Positions 1-12,300 of a DNA stretch of 64,000 nucleotides are shown in pieces. Source of the DNA: Phalacrocorax aristotelis (lineage: Eukaryota; Chordata; Aves; Suliformes; Phalacrocoracidae). The translations under genes were made by a program, and so were the position numbers. The stretch lies in NCBI RefSeq assembly GCF_949628215.1, contig NC_134276.1:64090733-64154732 (forward strand), read 5' to 3'. Within the stretch, counting starts at the first letter, position 1, and the number at the start of each line of letters is the position of its first letter. The notes under the pieces were generated by a model, which worked only from the letters and a program-made list of their open reading frames with translations, was not told the origin of the DNA and did not search any database.

Positions 1-3000
1 AGCCGTAATTTCTTGGGTTTTTTTTCTGTTTCCTAATCTTCTTTAATATCTGTGTTTGCTTCTTTTTGCTTAACGTGTATAATAATTTTCAGTGACAAAC
101 AGGTTAACCAATTTCTTAAAAATATTGTTTTTTTCAGAAACCATTTCAGTGGGGTTTTTTTGGGATTTTTTTTTTTTTTGTTACAAAGCAGGTACGTAAG
201 CATGTGGTATATAGAGATGAATATGACATTAATCAAAACACCATATTGTGGTGCCCAAGCTACCACACAGCCAGAGACTCTTTAAAGGGTCATTATGTAG
301 GGCTAGCACCTCAGTACTGGTAACAGCCCATCATAATTCAGAGAAGCACATAAACACTGCACACAACACAAACCAAGCTGGCATTTTACATTTCCTGTAA
401 CACCATCTGAAGGACCTTTTTTCATGTTTCCCTACAGTGCCTATAGACATCATTATGAAATATCTGAAACAGAAGAACTACTCCCTCAAAATCTGCATTA
501 TTATTTCTGTTCTTCAGAGCACAACTTCCCTCTTCTTATTTTTTTTTCCCCTCAGGATCCTGTCAAAAGCTTTAAAGCTATCCTGCTATTTTAACACTGG
601 TTTTCACTCGTGCTTATTCAGAAGATTGCATGTGTATCTGAAGTCTGTAACTGCCCTAGTCTGATGCTCTGTACTGTTTCAAACTCTTTCTGCATTTATG
701 TTTTTGCACCTCTGCGTGGTTTTCTGTCGCAAATCACAAATTTTCTGGATTTTGTAATACGCGTTTTTGCATTTTGCTTTTATAATATTCTCAATGCAAA
801 TGCTTAACATTTTGGCTTCCTCCCATATTACATCATCAAGTTTTTCCCCCATGTGATGGTTTTTGTTCTTTGCTCCTTCATGGCCATTGCACAGATTGCT
901 ATAAGGAGCTGCACCTGCTGAATTCCCAAAACGTTTCGAGCTTTTGTTCACTGACCAGATCCATATTCTGACTTTGCTTTGGAGTACGCAAATGAATTTG
1001 AAATGTGAAACCTCTCCTTCATATGCCCTATCTTAAAAGCCAGAATCATCATTTCAGCTATCAATTCTCAGTCTGAACCCTTCAGTTTCTACCTCTTTGC
1101 CTGAATACCATGTCCCCCAACCATACCCCCAAAACCCACCGAGTTTTTCAGCATTGCTTCATTAAATCTTGCCAAAAGCATGAGGCCAGGTGTTTCCCAG
1201 CAATTATAAGCATATTGAGATAGAAAGACTCTACACAAGCATAAAAGATAATTCCTAAGAAAGAAAAGGGGTTTAAAATAAACTTTCTGATGAGATTTCC
1301 TTTCCTTTGGAGTGATTTAATCTTTTGCTTGGGCTTTAAGGTACATCTCTAACCTTAATTGTTAAAGAACCCCTACCTTTTCCTTTGATGTTAAAATATC
1401 TTACTTTATTAATTCTTTCCTTGTTCTTCATTTATCACACACCTGTTTCATTGCTACTAAGTGTCCATTCTTTTAATTTCTTCCTATTAACTTCAAATAA
1501 GAAGGATTTATGTTTGGTTTGTCATTTGTCCATAATTCTACCTTGTGAATAGGCAGTCAGCAGAATCCATTTATTAACTATTGACTCTAGACTCTAGATA
1601 GATACTTTGTTCAGTCCTACTCAGCCACCATGAATCTCTAAACAGGAATTCAGTAATCTGAAAATTTTCATTATTACAGTTTTGTAATAGTGACAAGAAG
1701 CTGAGCAGAGAGGTTTCACAGTTAGTAAAAAAAAAATCAGGGAGAGTTCTAAACTAATGGGTACACACTAATTTCCCTTCCAAACTATTGTATACAGAGA
1801 CACTAATAGAAGGGGAGTCCTTCATATCCTGAAGCATGTGTTAATGTTTTGAAACACAAGAAGCAGCAGCATCCAATTATACTGTGTTTCAGGGATGGCT
1901 TGCCCTGTGTTCTGAAACTTGCAGTTCCGTTATACCAAAGGTTGGCATTTCACTTCTTTGATACCAGAGCGTTAGGTATTGGTTCTCTAGTTAAACAATG
2001 CCCTTCTAATAAAAAAATGAAATTAGTAAGAGCGAGTTGTTAACGTTAGCTGTACAAATTGTCTCTGTAAAGTCATAAAGAAATATACAATTGCTTAGCA
2101 CACACTCTGCCTCATGCCAGTAGTTTACAGAAAATTATCTGCAAATGTAATTAATTACAGTAAATAATCATATTTTGAGAGCCAGCTGAATAGTAAAGAG
2201 AAAGTTTTGTTCACAGCACAGTACTTCTTTTTACTAATGCCATCTTTAAGACTTACTCTTGTAATGCATTTTTTAAAATCAATTTTCATTAAAGTTCTAG
2301 TTCTTTATACTCAGATTTTTGATATGCATATATATTTCAAACTACCCTCAAGTCCATTGTTTCCTGTCATATTGTCTCATTACAGTCAATGCCAGTTTTG
2401 TATTTCGGATTTTAATAAAATAATGATACTAATTTTGCTGCAAGGAAAATGAAAGTAAGTGGTGGAATAAAGAAAGAACTTTTGATTGCTTTGCTTAGAA
2501 GAATAACTAAATCGTCATTTTAGGCATACATGATTTTGGGAAAAAATAAATGAAAGCACTGATCGATAATTCTAGGTACTTACATACAAATTCTGAGCAT
2601 CTATTTTTAGGTGAGTATGCTAGAAGGTTCAATATAGTTGGCAAGGCAAGAGGAAATATCCTAAGAAACTAGAAAGAAATAGACCTTTCGGTATGTTTCC
2701 CAAGTATTTTCCTTTAGTTCAAATATTGTGTTGCAAAACACTAATGGCAATTGCAATTAATATTGCACAATTTAAGTTTATTTGCCCCAACCTTTCCTTG
2801 AGCTGGGACGTCATCCTCAATCCATCGTGCCATATGGCCAGGCAAATGACCAGATCATTTACGTGTTTGCCAAGCTGTCACAAACCTCTATTTGTGCAGC
2901 ATAAAGCACAAACTGAAAAAGACTGAAAACTCATTGCTTTTTAAAAGGCACCAGACAAGAATGCTCTCATATCCATCACGGTACAGCATGATAGAGTTGT

Positions 3001-6000
3001 AAACATTCATGGAAGTCAATCTAATAAGAAGCAACAAATACACTTTTTCTCACTGGAGTTGCTCACTGGTCTATATTTTTTTAGTTTGAAACCCAGCTCT
3101 CCTCCAAGTTCCCTGCTTCCAGTTGACTTTTAAGTTCCCTTAATTCCTATCAGGAATTAAGACTTGCCATTTATTTACTCTGAAACCCTATTGTATAGTG
3201 ATGAATTATATCAGATTGAAAACAGACAACTATTCATTGTCTTGAATACTGACTATTGAATTTTTGATGTCTTAAATAAATTCCTTGAACAGGAATAAAG
3301 CAGTAAGCTGCACCAGTCTATTGTTTTGTCAGGGGGAAAGGTAATACAAGTCAAGCAGACTGAAACATTGTACATTTTAATCTCCAACTTCACTTCCAAG
3401 AGGTCTTTCAAGATTCCACCACAACATGCATTAAGGTCTGCCACGAGTAGAGGTACTCAGTTTTAAGAAGGAATCTTTTATTGGTTCTTTATCTTACCTT
3501 GCTATGTCTCCAACAAACATGTGTTTCATGCAATCTAACCTTAATCAGGATTTTTACGTAAAAGAAAATCACTATGATCTTTGAAAACAAATTTCTGGTG
3601 TTCTTCAGGTATTTGATTTTAAAAGTAGTAAAGCCAGGAGAGGGAAATAGCTGCTATGCTCGTACCCAGAAATTATGCTGAAGGGTTAGGGAAATTAGTC
3701 ATCTTCTTCTGCACCAATTACTGTGTTAAAGAAATTGCAGTCTAGGGGACAGCAAGGGACCAAAGAGAGGATAAGCTACACAGGCTGGAGCCACCGATCC
3801 TCTCTGGAACAACATTCAGAACTGAACTTTGGGAGAAAAGGCAATGAGTAGAACTATTGGGATAAATACATAAAGTTTTTGTGCTTCTACATCTGAGAAA
3901 AGCAAATGTGTACTGTATCGTGTGTGCTGTAGCCTGAAGATCTGGAAAATGGAGGCTGCAGAGTAGGTAGAAGCAACAGTAAAAGTGGGAGCCATTGACA
4001 GGATAGTGGACGGTGAAGAAAGGCAATGGAGAGAAGTCTCAGTAAACAGGAGGATGCTCAGCAAAAGCAGGTTCAACAAACAGGTGAAAAGTTAAAATCC
4101 TTTGAAGGACAAAGTGGCTTTTTAAAATACGTAATTTACAGTCGACCAGCGTTCCCATTATGAGGAATTTGAAATTATTCATAAGTTTCCAGAAAAATCT
4201 GTTTGCTCCTCATATGTGTGAGATGGATAATTTCTTGGCCTAGTGTCAGCAAAAGCTGTGGAAAGGGAATTTTTTGTGTCCTATAAAACATGCTAGTGAT
4301 AGGGAAAAAAAGTGGTATCTTTAGCTCAACAGTACCCTCTGCTATCTAGGCATTGAAAATATCCTTATGAAATAATATAAGGTGGGTAAACCTTAGTTAC
4401 TAAAAATATTTGTTATTCTTCATCCAAAACAGGCTTCACTGCACAAGTTTAGGGACACTACTGGAGCTCTAATGAGCTTCCAGATAGACCCCAACACTTC
4501 AGTGAAAGAGCTTTGAAGAGCTTTTGAGCTGGAAGTTCATTCTGGTTGTTGCCATGCAAACAAGCGTGCCACATCTCGTGAGTCATCCGATACAAATAAA
4601 ACTTTGATTGTAATGTAAACAATTTTCTACATCTGTTTATTTAGCCCAAATGGCTTTATTGCTGTGCCCAGAATACTGAAAATCCTTTGTGCTATCAGTG
4701 CCCTTTGCTCACAGCACATGAGATCGAAGGTACCTTCTGCACAGTTCTCAGAGTTAAAACAGATCTCACATCAGGATTTCTTGGATGACTGATTTGCACA
4801 CGGAGTGAACTTAAAGACAGGAGAGCCAAACCAGTTTTCTGCTGATTTTGATTCTATCAACACAAAGGAAAGAGTAGGTGCTTTTCAAATGAAAAAGAAA
4901 CTAGGTAAACTGAATGGCTTCTTATTCTCAAGGAATGGCAAGAAAGGATCCTAAACCAAGGAAATTAAAAGAAAAATATTCTAACAGATTTTTTAAAAAC
5001 ATCAGAAACACAGAAATTAATGCCATATTGACAGCATGGAATGTTTTTAAACAACCTTCATGGCTACTGCTGTGTTACTTCTTGTATGTACTTAGACTTA
5101 AGCATAGGGTTGAGAATTTTTGTGAGGTTAAAAATTAAACTACCTTATTATGACGTTAAACTTTTATTAAAGTTCATCTTCCAGTCTAAGCAATTCTATC
5201 ATATATTTACTTAATTGCTAACTGCTTAATATTACCATGCATCATTTTGATCTTGTAGCCATGGAATAATTAGAAATACTGATGCTATGAAACCAAATTG
5301 TGATGAAACACTTTTTACGGGATTTGTCTGCATGCGTTTTAAATATAGTATAAATCATAGCTGTAAACCCCTGTCTTGGATGTATGGCATGTCACAGGAT
5401 ATTCCTTATTAAGCATACAGAACTGCCTCTCAAGCAAATATGCACTTACAAATCAGGTTAAGGCAAGAATCTTTGCAAAGAACTCAGTAGAGAGTGTATT
5501 TGTCTAACAATCTCCAATAATACTATGCTTGTGGGCAGGATTATGAATCATGAGGAAAACAACAACAAAAAACAGATGAAGGGGTGGAAAAGAAGATAAA
5601 ACATGACAACAATGACACTGGTCCCTTCAATTACTTTCACTGAGATTTCTGTATTTACAGAAAGTTCTTTCCCTTAATCTATTCCTTTATACATTTGTAT
5701 ACTTGATTTCATTATGTTTCTCTTGACTGTGAGGCATAAGAAAATCTTTCAGAAAAAGGAGGTTTACTTTCTCCGTACGGAATATTGTCATTTAGGCAAT
5801 ATTTTGCCCTTGCTTTTGCTTACATTTTGCCTACATTCCCACAATAGCTGAATCTTTGCTTTCAGCATGAATCGTCAAATGATAGTACATAAACTATGAA
5901 ACAATTACATTGTATGTACTAATATATTGAGTCGATGATTATAAAGTTTTTATGATGATTATAAAATATAGTGCAGTACTAAGAGATAATTATTACAGAA

Positions 6001-8644
6001 TGAGCTAACATTAGGGATCATCATTTGTTTTTCGGTACAAACATCTGCACTCGAAAGCAAAAATAACAGGCCTTACAATACTTCATTGTAGTCATAGAGA
6101 AATTTCAGTTTTCTTTGGTGAGATACTTTGGTAACACAGAACTCAGACTGTTCATCAGCTCATGTAGTTCACTACTGTGTCTCAGTGTAATATGACTACT
6201 TAACTCCAAATTGAACCCCAGTCCCAAACCTGGAAATCAAGAAGAAATTAGACCTGGTCTGTCTCCAACCAAATATTTTCAAAGGCAGAACAATAGTGCA
6301 GTAAATATTACTCAAAGTGTTTTTGTTTTAAAATATATTTTATGAATAGATATTTTGAGTACCTTTTGCAACCATTTAAAAGACCTCCTTTTTATAAGAA
6401 ATATCTCTTATTCCATATGTTTTGGTTCCACGGAATTTAAAAATGCCTTCGTGTAAGTCAGCTGCATTTGCTGTCAAGATTTTGTCAAGTGTTTCAGAAA
6501 CAATGCAGAATCGTGCAAACTACAAGAGGATGCTTCATCCAGCAATGCCCATTCTTTTTATTATTTACCATTGGTGAACACCTGCATGACTGGCTTTTGG
6601 TTTGTGGGGAAGTCTGGAAATTGTCCGTGGGCATGGCCAGTCCCTTGACTGTAACAAGGTCCAGTGGGGCTGGTAGAGGCTGGAACTGAATTTGTAGAAG
6701 AGGCAAGGGGAGCTTTGTTTCCCCTCTTTAAGGGCATTGTTATATTTTATATATGTGTTTTAGATGCTACTCCACAAGCTCACATTTTAATGGGAACAGA
6801 GAGACCCGGCAAGAGGCAGGCTTGCTACCTTACTTCTAATGGCTCCATCAAGTGGCCCACTTGCTCTATTACAGCCAAGTGTGTTTGCCTTTGAACTGGT
6901 ACCTAGCTGCTGTTCTAGCCAAGTCAATTAAATATCAGTAAAGTTGAACAGGAAAACATTACTCCGTGGCACCAGTTGGATGTATTTGGGTCAGATCAGA
7001 ATGACTTGGGAAAACATTTTGTCTTTTTCTATGTTCTAAAATAAGCAGCTTTTGCAGAGCAAATTAGATGTCACGAAAGCCTTTTTATTCCCATTAATAT
7101 ATTCTGAGTAAAAAGGAAAGCTTACTCCTGGGTAGCCCTTACATTTCTCTGCTCATGTGTAGCTTTGGGGGAGATATGATTCAACAAGATTTTTAAAAAT
7201 GAGAGCTGTCATCTTCAGTATGATTTGTGTCTCCTAACTTCTGATGGCAACAACAAAGACATCTCTCCCATTTTAACTGTTGGCTTTAAGATAAGAAGAA
7301 CGGTGACCTAAAAGTGCCTGTTTCTCCTCACTGATTGTAAAGAGGCTCTAAAGGTGACTAGCTAAGATATACACATCTATACTTTGTACACTTACAGTTA
7401 GTCAGATGAATTGCACATCTTTTCTCTGTCAAGGGGCCTGGAAATATTCCAGGGACATGATGATAACTGCATATTCATAGCTTTTAGATTCAGAGACCTA
7501 TCTCTTTTTGAAACATCCCCAGACTGAGATTTTGTTGAGGAATCAGATTCTTATCTTCTAGGTCTCCTGCACTACAACTAGGGAAAACAAGTAAATGTAT
7601 TTATGGAACATGGATAATTTTTAAACCCTCTGAACCCTCCTTTAAAAGACTCTCTGTGGAGCTTAATTTCATTTAGCAAACATGTTTTATGAGGAGTGAC
7701 TTTTGAGGAACTGTCATCAAAATTATAAGTGTACTTCAGCAATTTAATTTCCATATCACAATCAGGATTCTATACGCTGGAACAGCAAACAAGTGTGCGG
7801 GTCTAAGAATTGTGAACTAAATCCTCTGGGAGAACCAGATTTTTAATTTTTAGATATCACATGCTTTCTTAACCTTCTCAATAACTCTATTAGAAGCCAA
7901 ATAAAACTGATGATGCCCAGAAATAAAGCAAAAGTTTTTAACTCCAGCAACCTGGACTAACATTAAGAATCCTTTTTCTTTTTTTTTTTTTTTTTAAAAT
8001 GTTTTACAATTCTGACCAGTAATCCAGCATATGTTTAAGATGATACAGGGACTGTGACTGGAGATCCTTTACTGTGGTATACAAAGCAGTATCACTTATT
8101 TCTTTTATTTTTCTTTACCTATGTGTGAAGACAACAGCATCAGCCAAGTATCTTTCAGTATGGCTCCTCTTTTTCCAGATCTTATCTAACACTGGATCCT
8201 GCCCAGTCAAGTCAGAAATATTGGGTTTTCTGTGGATAAGAATTTAATACATTCCTTGAAGATGAATATCCAAAAGCATCAAGATACGAATTTCTAGTTG
8301 TCACCTGGGTATCTAACTGCAAAAAACCCAATTATTTGTTCCCTGTAACACTCACAGATAGGACCCCCTTAGTTTTGGCTACTCTGCATTTACATAGAGA
8401 GGATTAGGATTTCTACTGGAAACTGTTACAAGACAGGAAGGATAACAGCCATATGAAATATTGGTTTGATGGGAAAAAGGGTTGGAAATATGCCTTAAAG
8501 CTACTTAGAAGCCTAAACATGCAAATAGTCACAGGAATTTTTAAAAAGTGGCAAGGCATCTAAATTCTTAAGTCATGAGTCATATAAATGAGGCATATTT
8601 TAGTATATGAACTGTTCAGACCTAAATCTACAAATTGAGAGATT
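1..8644. other. Intergenic, AT-rich, no gene recognised
   Basis: No reading frame longer than about 95 codons, no splice-supported exon series and no RNA gene seen. It contains a T17 tract at 7979-7995 and the hairpin at 3132-3165. It probably lies in the spacer between LIG4 and NALF1, judging by human gene order. Confidence 0.7.
3132..3165. repeat. Inverted repeat / hairpin
   Basis: A perfect 9-bp stem, CTTAATTCC (3139-3147) and GGAATTAAG (3153-3161), has a 5-nt loop. An outer 4-bp stem, AAGT with ACTT, is set off by a 3-nt bulge. No terminator-like U-run or gene lies nearby. Confidence 0.7.
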
Positions 8645-9385
8645 ACAGAGTCATGGAGACATAGAGTGATTCAGGCTAAAAGGGACATCTGCAGATCATC
8701 TGACTGGTCCAGCTCGCTGTTCAGCTTAGATCAGGTTGCCCAGGGCCTTTTCAAGTTTTTAATATCCCCAAGGAAGAAGAGTCCACAGCTTCCTGACAGC
8801 CTCTTTCAATGTGAATCTTTTTCCCCTAATATCTATTGAAAATTTCCCATGTTGCAACTTTTGTCCTTGAACAAATGTAAGAAGATTCTGGCTCTGCCTT
8901 CTCTATTCCCTCCAGTTAAGTACGTGAAGACAGCAACATCTCCCCTTAGCTTTCTCTTCCTAAGACTGAATAAATGCATCTCTCTCAGCATCTCCTTGTA
9001 TGTCACATACTTTCAAATAACCTAATAAAGTCAGTGGTCCTCCACTGGGGAACCGAAAACTCCAGATGAAGCTGACAAGCACTGCATGGAGGATAATAAC
9101 CACTTCCACCAACCTGTTACCTACACTCCTGCTCACACAGCACAGTATGCAGTCAGTTTTCTTTGGTGAAAGGGCACACTGTCTACTTATGTTCAACTTG
9201 GTTTGCACCAGGACCCCCAAGGCCATTTCTGCTAAGCTGTTTTCTGGCCAGTCAGCCCCCAGCCTGTACGGGTGTGTGGGCTTATACCTCCCCAGGTGCA
9301 GGACTTTGCATTTTTTTTTTCTGAACCTCATGAGTCTTGTCATCCCATTTCTCCAGCCTTTTGAAATCTCTCTGGATAACAATAC
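8645..9385 (-). mobile_element. CR1 LINE, 5'-truncated 3' end with decayed ORF2 tail
   Basis: On the minus strand this reads as the end of CR1 ORF2 and then the CR1 3' UTR. An open frame (9400-8960) carries the family hallmark KCKVLHLGR, followed by a segment ending in SFIWSF that resembles the CR1 C-terminal region. The frame then departs from the family, which indicates a frameshift near 9060. The low-coordinate end has the degenerate tail pattern (GTCATGGAGACATAGAGTG on the plus strand) typical of the CR1 3' terminus. The element is 5'-truncated, as nearly all CR1 copies are, and is not mobile. Confidence 0.85.
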
Positions 9386-12300
9386 TGCACTGCAGTACAT
9401 TTACCGCTTTCTTACCTACAAATCCCCAAATGTGGGGGACGAACACTTAATATTTCTATATCTGACTGACTCCATCATGCTGACTCCAAGCACGAGAGCT
9501 AGACCTTTCTACTGCCAAAAGAGAATAAAGCACCTCTGACAACTAAAATTTAGAGTAAGCACACAACAGAAAATTTAAAAAAATTAAAATTTTCACTTGA
9601 ATCTCTTCCTTCTAGAGTTTAGGTTCAATAGCTGCATTGCGATCTACGATGAGAGGGGTCTACTAAAGACAGTTCCAATAAAGCAGTAGTAATCTTTCAA
9701 ATAAAACCCCACAGATGGTGGGTTGTCTTCTGCCTAGCAGCCTAACACAGCACTCAGACAAGAAAAAAATGGTAAACACAACTTTGAAACTTTTCCTCAG
9801 CTAAGGAAGGTCCAACCTCATGTCTCTAAACTTCCTGGGGAGTCTCATCATCCTCAGGCTTAAATCCAGAATGGAAGGAAAATATTCCTGACTTGTCCTA
9901 GTAAAAGACTTATTGGAGTGCTACGAATGAAAGCATTTCACAGGACAGAAAAAAAGTAAAGTAGGTACAGGAAGGAGCTAAATAAAGCAGTCAGGTACTC
10001 ACCTCAGTTTGTGGTTTTACTCCGTGCTCTCTGGACAAAAAGCAAGCATCTATTTTACAGTAAACAGTCACTGGTTAAAGGCATGAGAACTTAATTTCAA
10101 AAGGAAATGGTAACTATGCTGACCCCCAAAGAAATTTCTCATTAATCAGTTACAACATTTGTGTTGATTATCAGGCATATATCAAATGATTTAAATTTGT
10201 GATCAGTATAGAGTATTGATAAACAATTCTAAATTTTACTTTAGTATTCACCCCAAAGCTTATTTAATGATTTAGTATATTTCACTTTTCAAAATAACTG
10301 CTCTGAAATCTTGGGCTGCTGTGAAACATAAATAAAGTTCTACTGAATAACAGTATCAGAGTCTGATCTCCGTTTATTTAAAAGATCATGTATATTTTTA
10401 AATACTTTCGCTTTCTGTTGAGTGTGCTATATTGTTTTTGGGATGATATTAAAAAATTAGTAAATACTATAGTAAGGATGTCAAAAATTATGTGGTGTGG
10501 ATTTTTTGTCTTCCTTTAGTAGCATGACTTTACTTACAAAGTGATTGTTACCAAACCTCTTAATTGCTACAGGACTACAATAAGCTAAGCAACTCTTCAC
10601 TTCTAAAGCCAGTCTGTTTGGGATAATATTAAGATTAATGAATTTTAGTGCTAGTTTCTGTTTATTTAATTTGAAATTTAAATTTTAGAAGCCAACTTGA
10701 TTCCTAATGTAAATTAGTTACAGAAGACATGAGTCTGTTTCATGTTTGAATCAAAGTTAACTACAAAAATGATTGCTAAAATATAACCACTCCTAGTCCA
10801 ATGCTTTTTAATGGTTAGCAATGGCTTCCGCTTCGTAGTGCATCTCTGCTATCCATTCTAATCTGATTTTGGTAATCCATTAAAAAGAAAAAAATGGAGA
10901 GCAATATTATAAAATCAAGTCACAATATCTCTTCTTACCTTCAGCTCTAGAGATGATTTTGTGGGACTGTGTGTGAGACTTCTTATGATAAAGCCATAGA
11001 CCTTTTGTATTATCATTCTTACTATCTTTTTCATCTCTTGCAGGTGAGTTCCCCAGTCAATTTTTTCCTTAGCAAACAGAAATATCCCCTTTTAGGCTTT
11101 GTACACTTATTTCCCTAGAATCTGAGAGGAAAAAGGATGTATTTAAAATTAAAAGGCTAGATTCCCCAAAATATTTTAGTTTCTTCAGTAGGTCATGCTC
11201 CCACTTATTTGTTCTCCCTGGTTTCAAGCATGTTTCACCCTCTGTTGCACAGTAGAAAAGATTAGGCAAACAAGGTTTAAACTGTACAAAAATCTACCTT
11301 GAATTTTTTGCAATTTTATGTAAGAAAAATGTGAGCTATATGGATAATGTGGAATTCATTGATAGAAAATGCCAACCAACATAGTGGGACAGAAGTTCTG
11401 CCACAGTCTCTGTTATTTCTTGCAAGCCAAAACTTTCCAGAGCAAACTAGAACTAATATGAGGAAGTCATTTTTAGTATTTATATAGTAGTTCTTTTTTT
11501 CTGAATATATTGTCCAATGCTAATAAAGACAAATTGTTACAGACACTAATGACAATTTCCTACTGATTTATGACTTTCATCCTGCTGCCTTTCTTGCCAC
11601 AATAAGCACAGTTCCCTAACACCCGCAGAGCAAGAGAGAGCACTGAATGTGGCAGTTTGAATCTAAATGCATGTTGACTGCCTCACCAATGGATGTGTTT
11701 TGACTAGTCAAACAGGTATATTCCACTAAACAGAATATAGAAAAGATGTGTTAGGAAATTATCCTAAGACTCATGATATTATAATATGTATTATACTACA
11801 TTCAAGTATTTAGAGATTAAAATCTTCCAGTGCTAGAGTGAATCTTTTGGTTATGTTCCTGCATTATTTCAACACAGGAATCTCTTATTCCTTCATTAGA
11901 AATTAAATACATCCTTGTAATACAAATATTTTACAACATTAAATTTGGTGGATGTGTCTACTTTACATGTGAAGTATAAATCAAGCCAGAAATATCAAAG
12001 GCTTGGGTAATTTTCCTTTCAGCTTACATGTATAATTATAGCTGAGTAACTTGGTAATTAGCTACTATACCTGCAAACATTGAACTGCCTGAAACTACAT
12101 ACCTATATATTTTTATATAGGTATATAAAATCAAGTATTTCATTATATACCTGTGATTGAACAAAAATAATATTTCTCTGTCAAATGACTATGCATACTT
12201 TTTACAATCATAAAACTCCATACATTTCAAGGTAAGTACTTCTGCAGCAAGTTAACTAATGAGGATGCAAAGTCTCGCATGCAGCAGTGCTCTCCTGGGT

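Noticed and set aside
9066-9539. 157-codon plus-strand frame
   Set aside because: It is antisense to the CR1 ORF2 remnant, and the coding signal is clearly on the minus strand.
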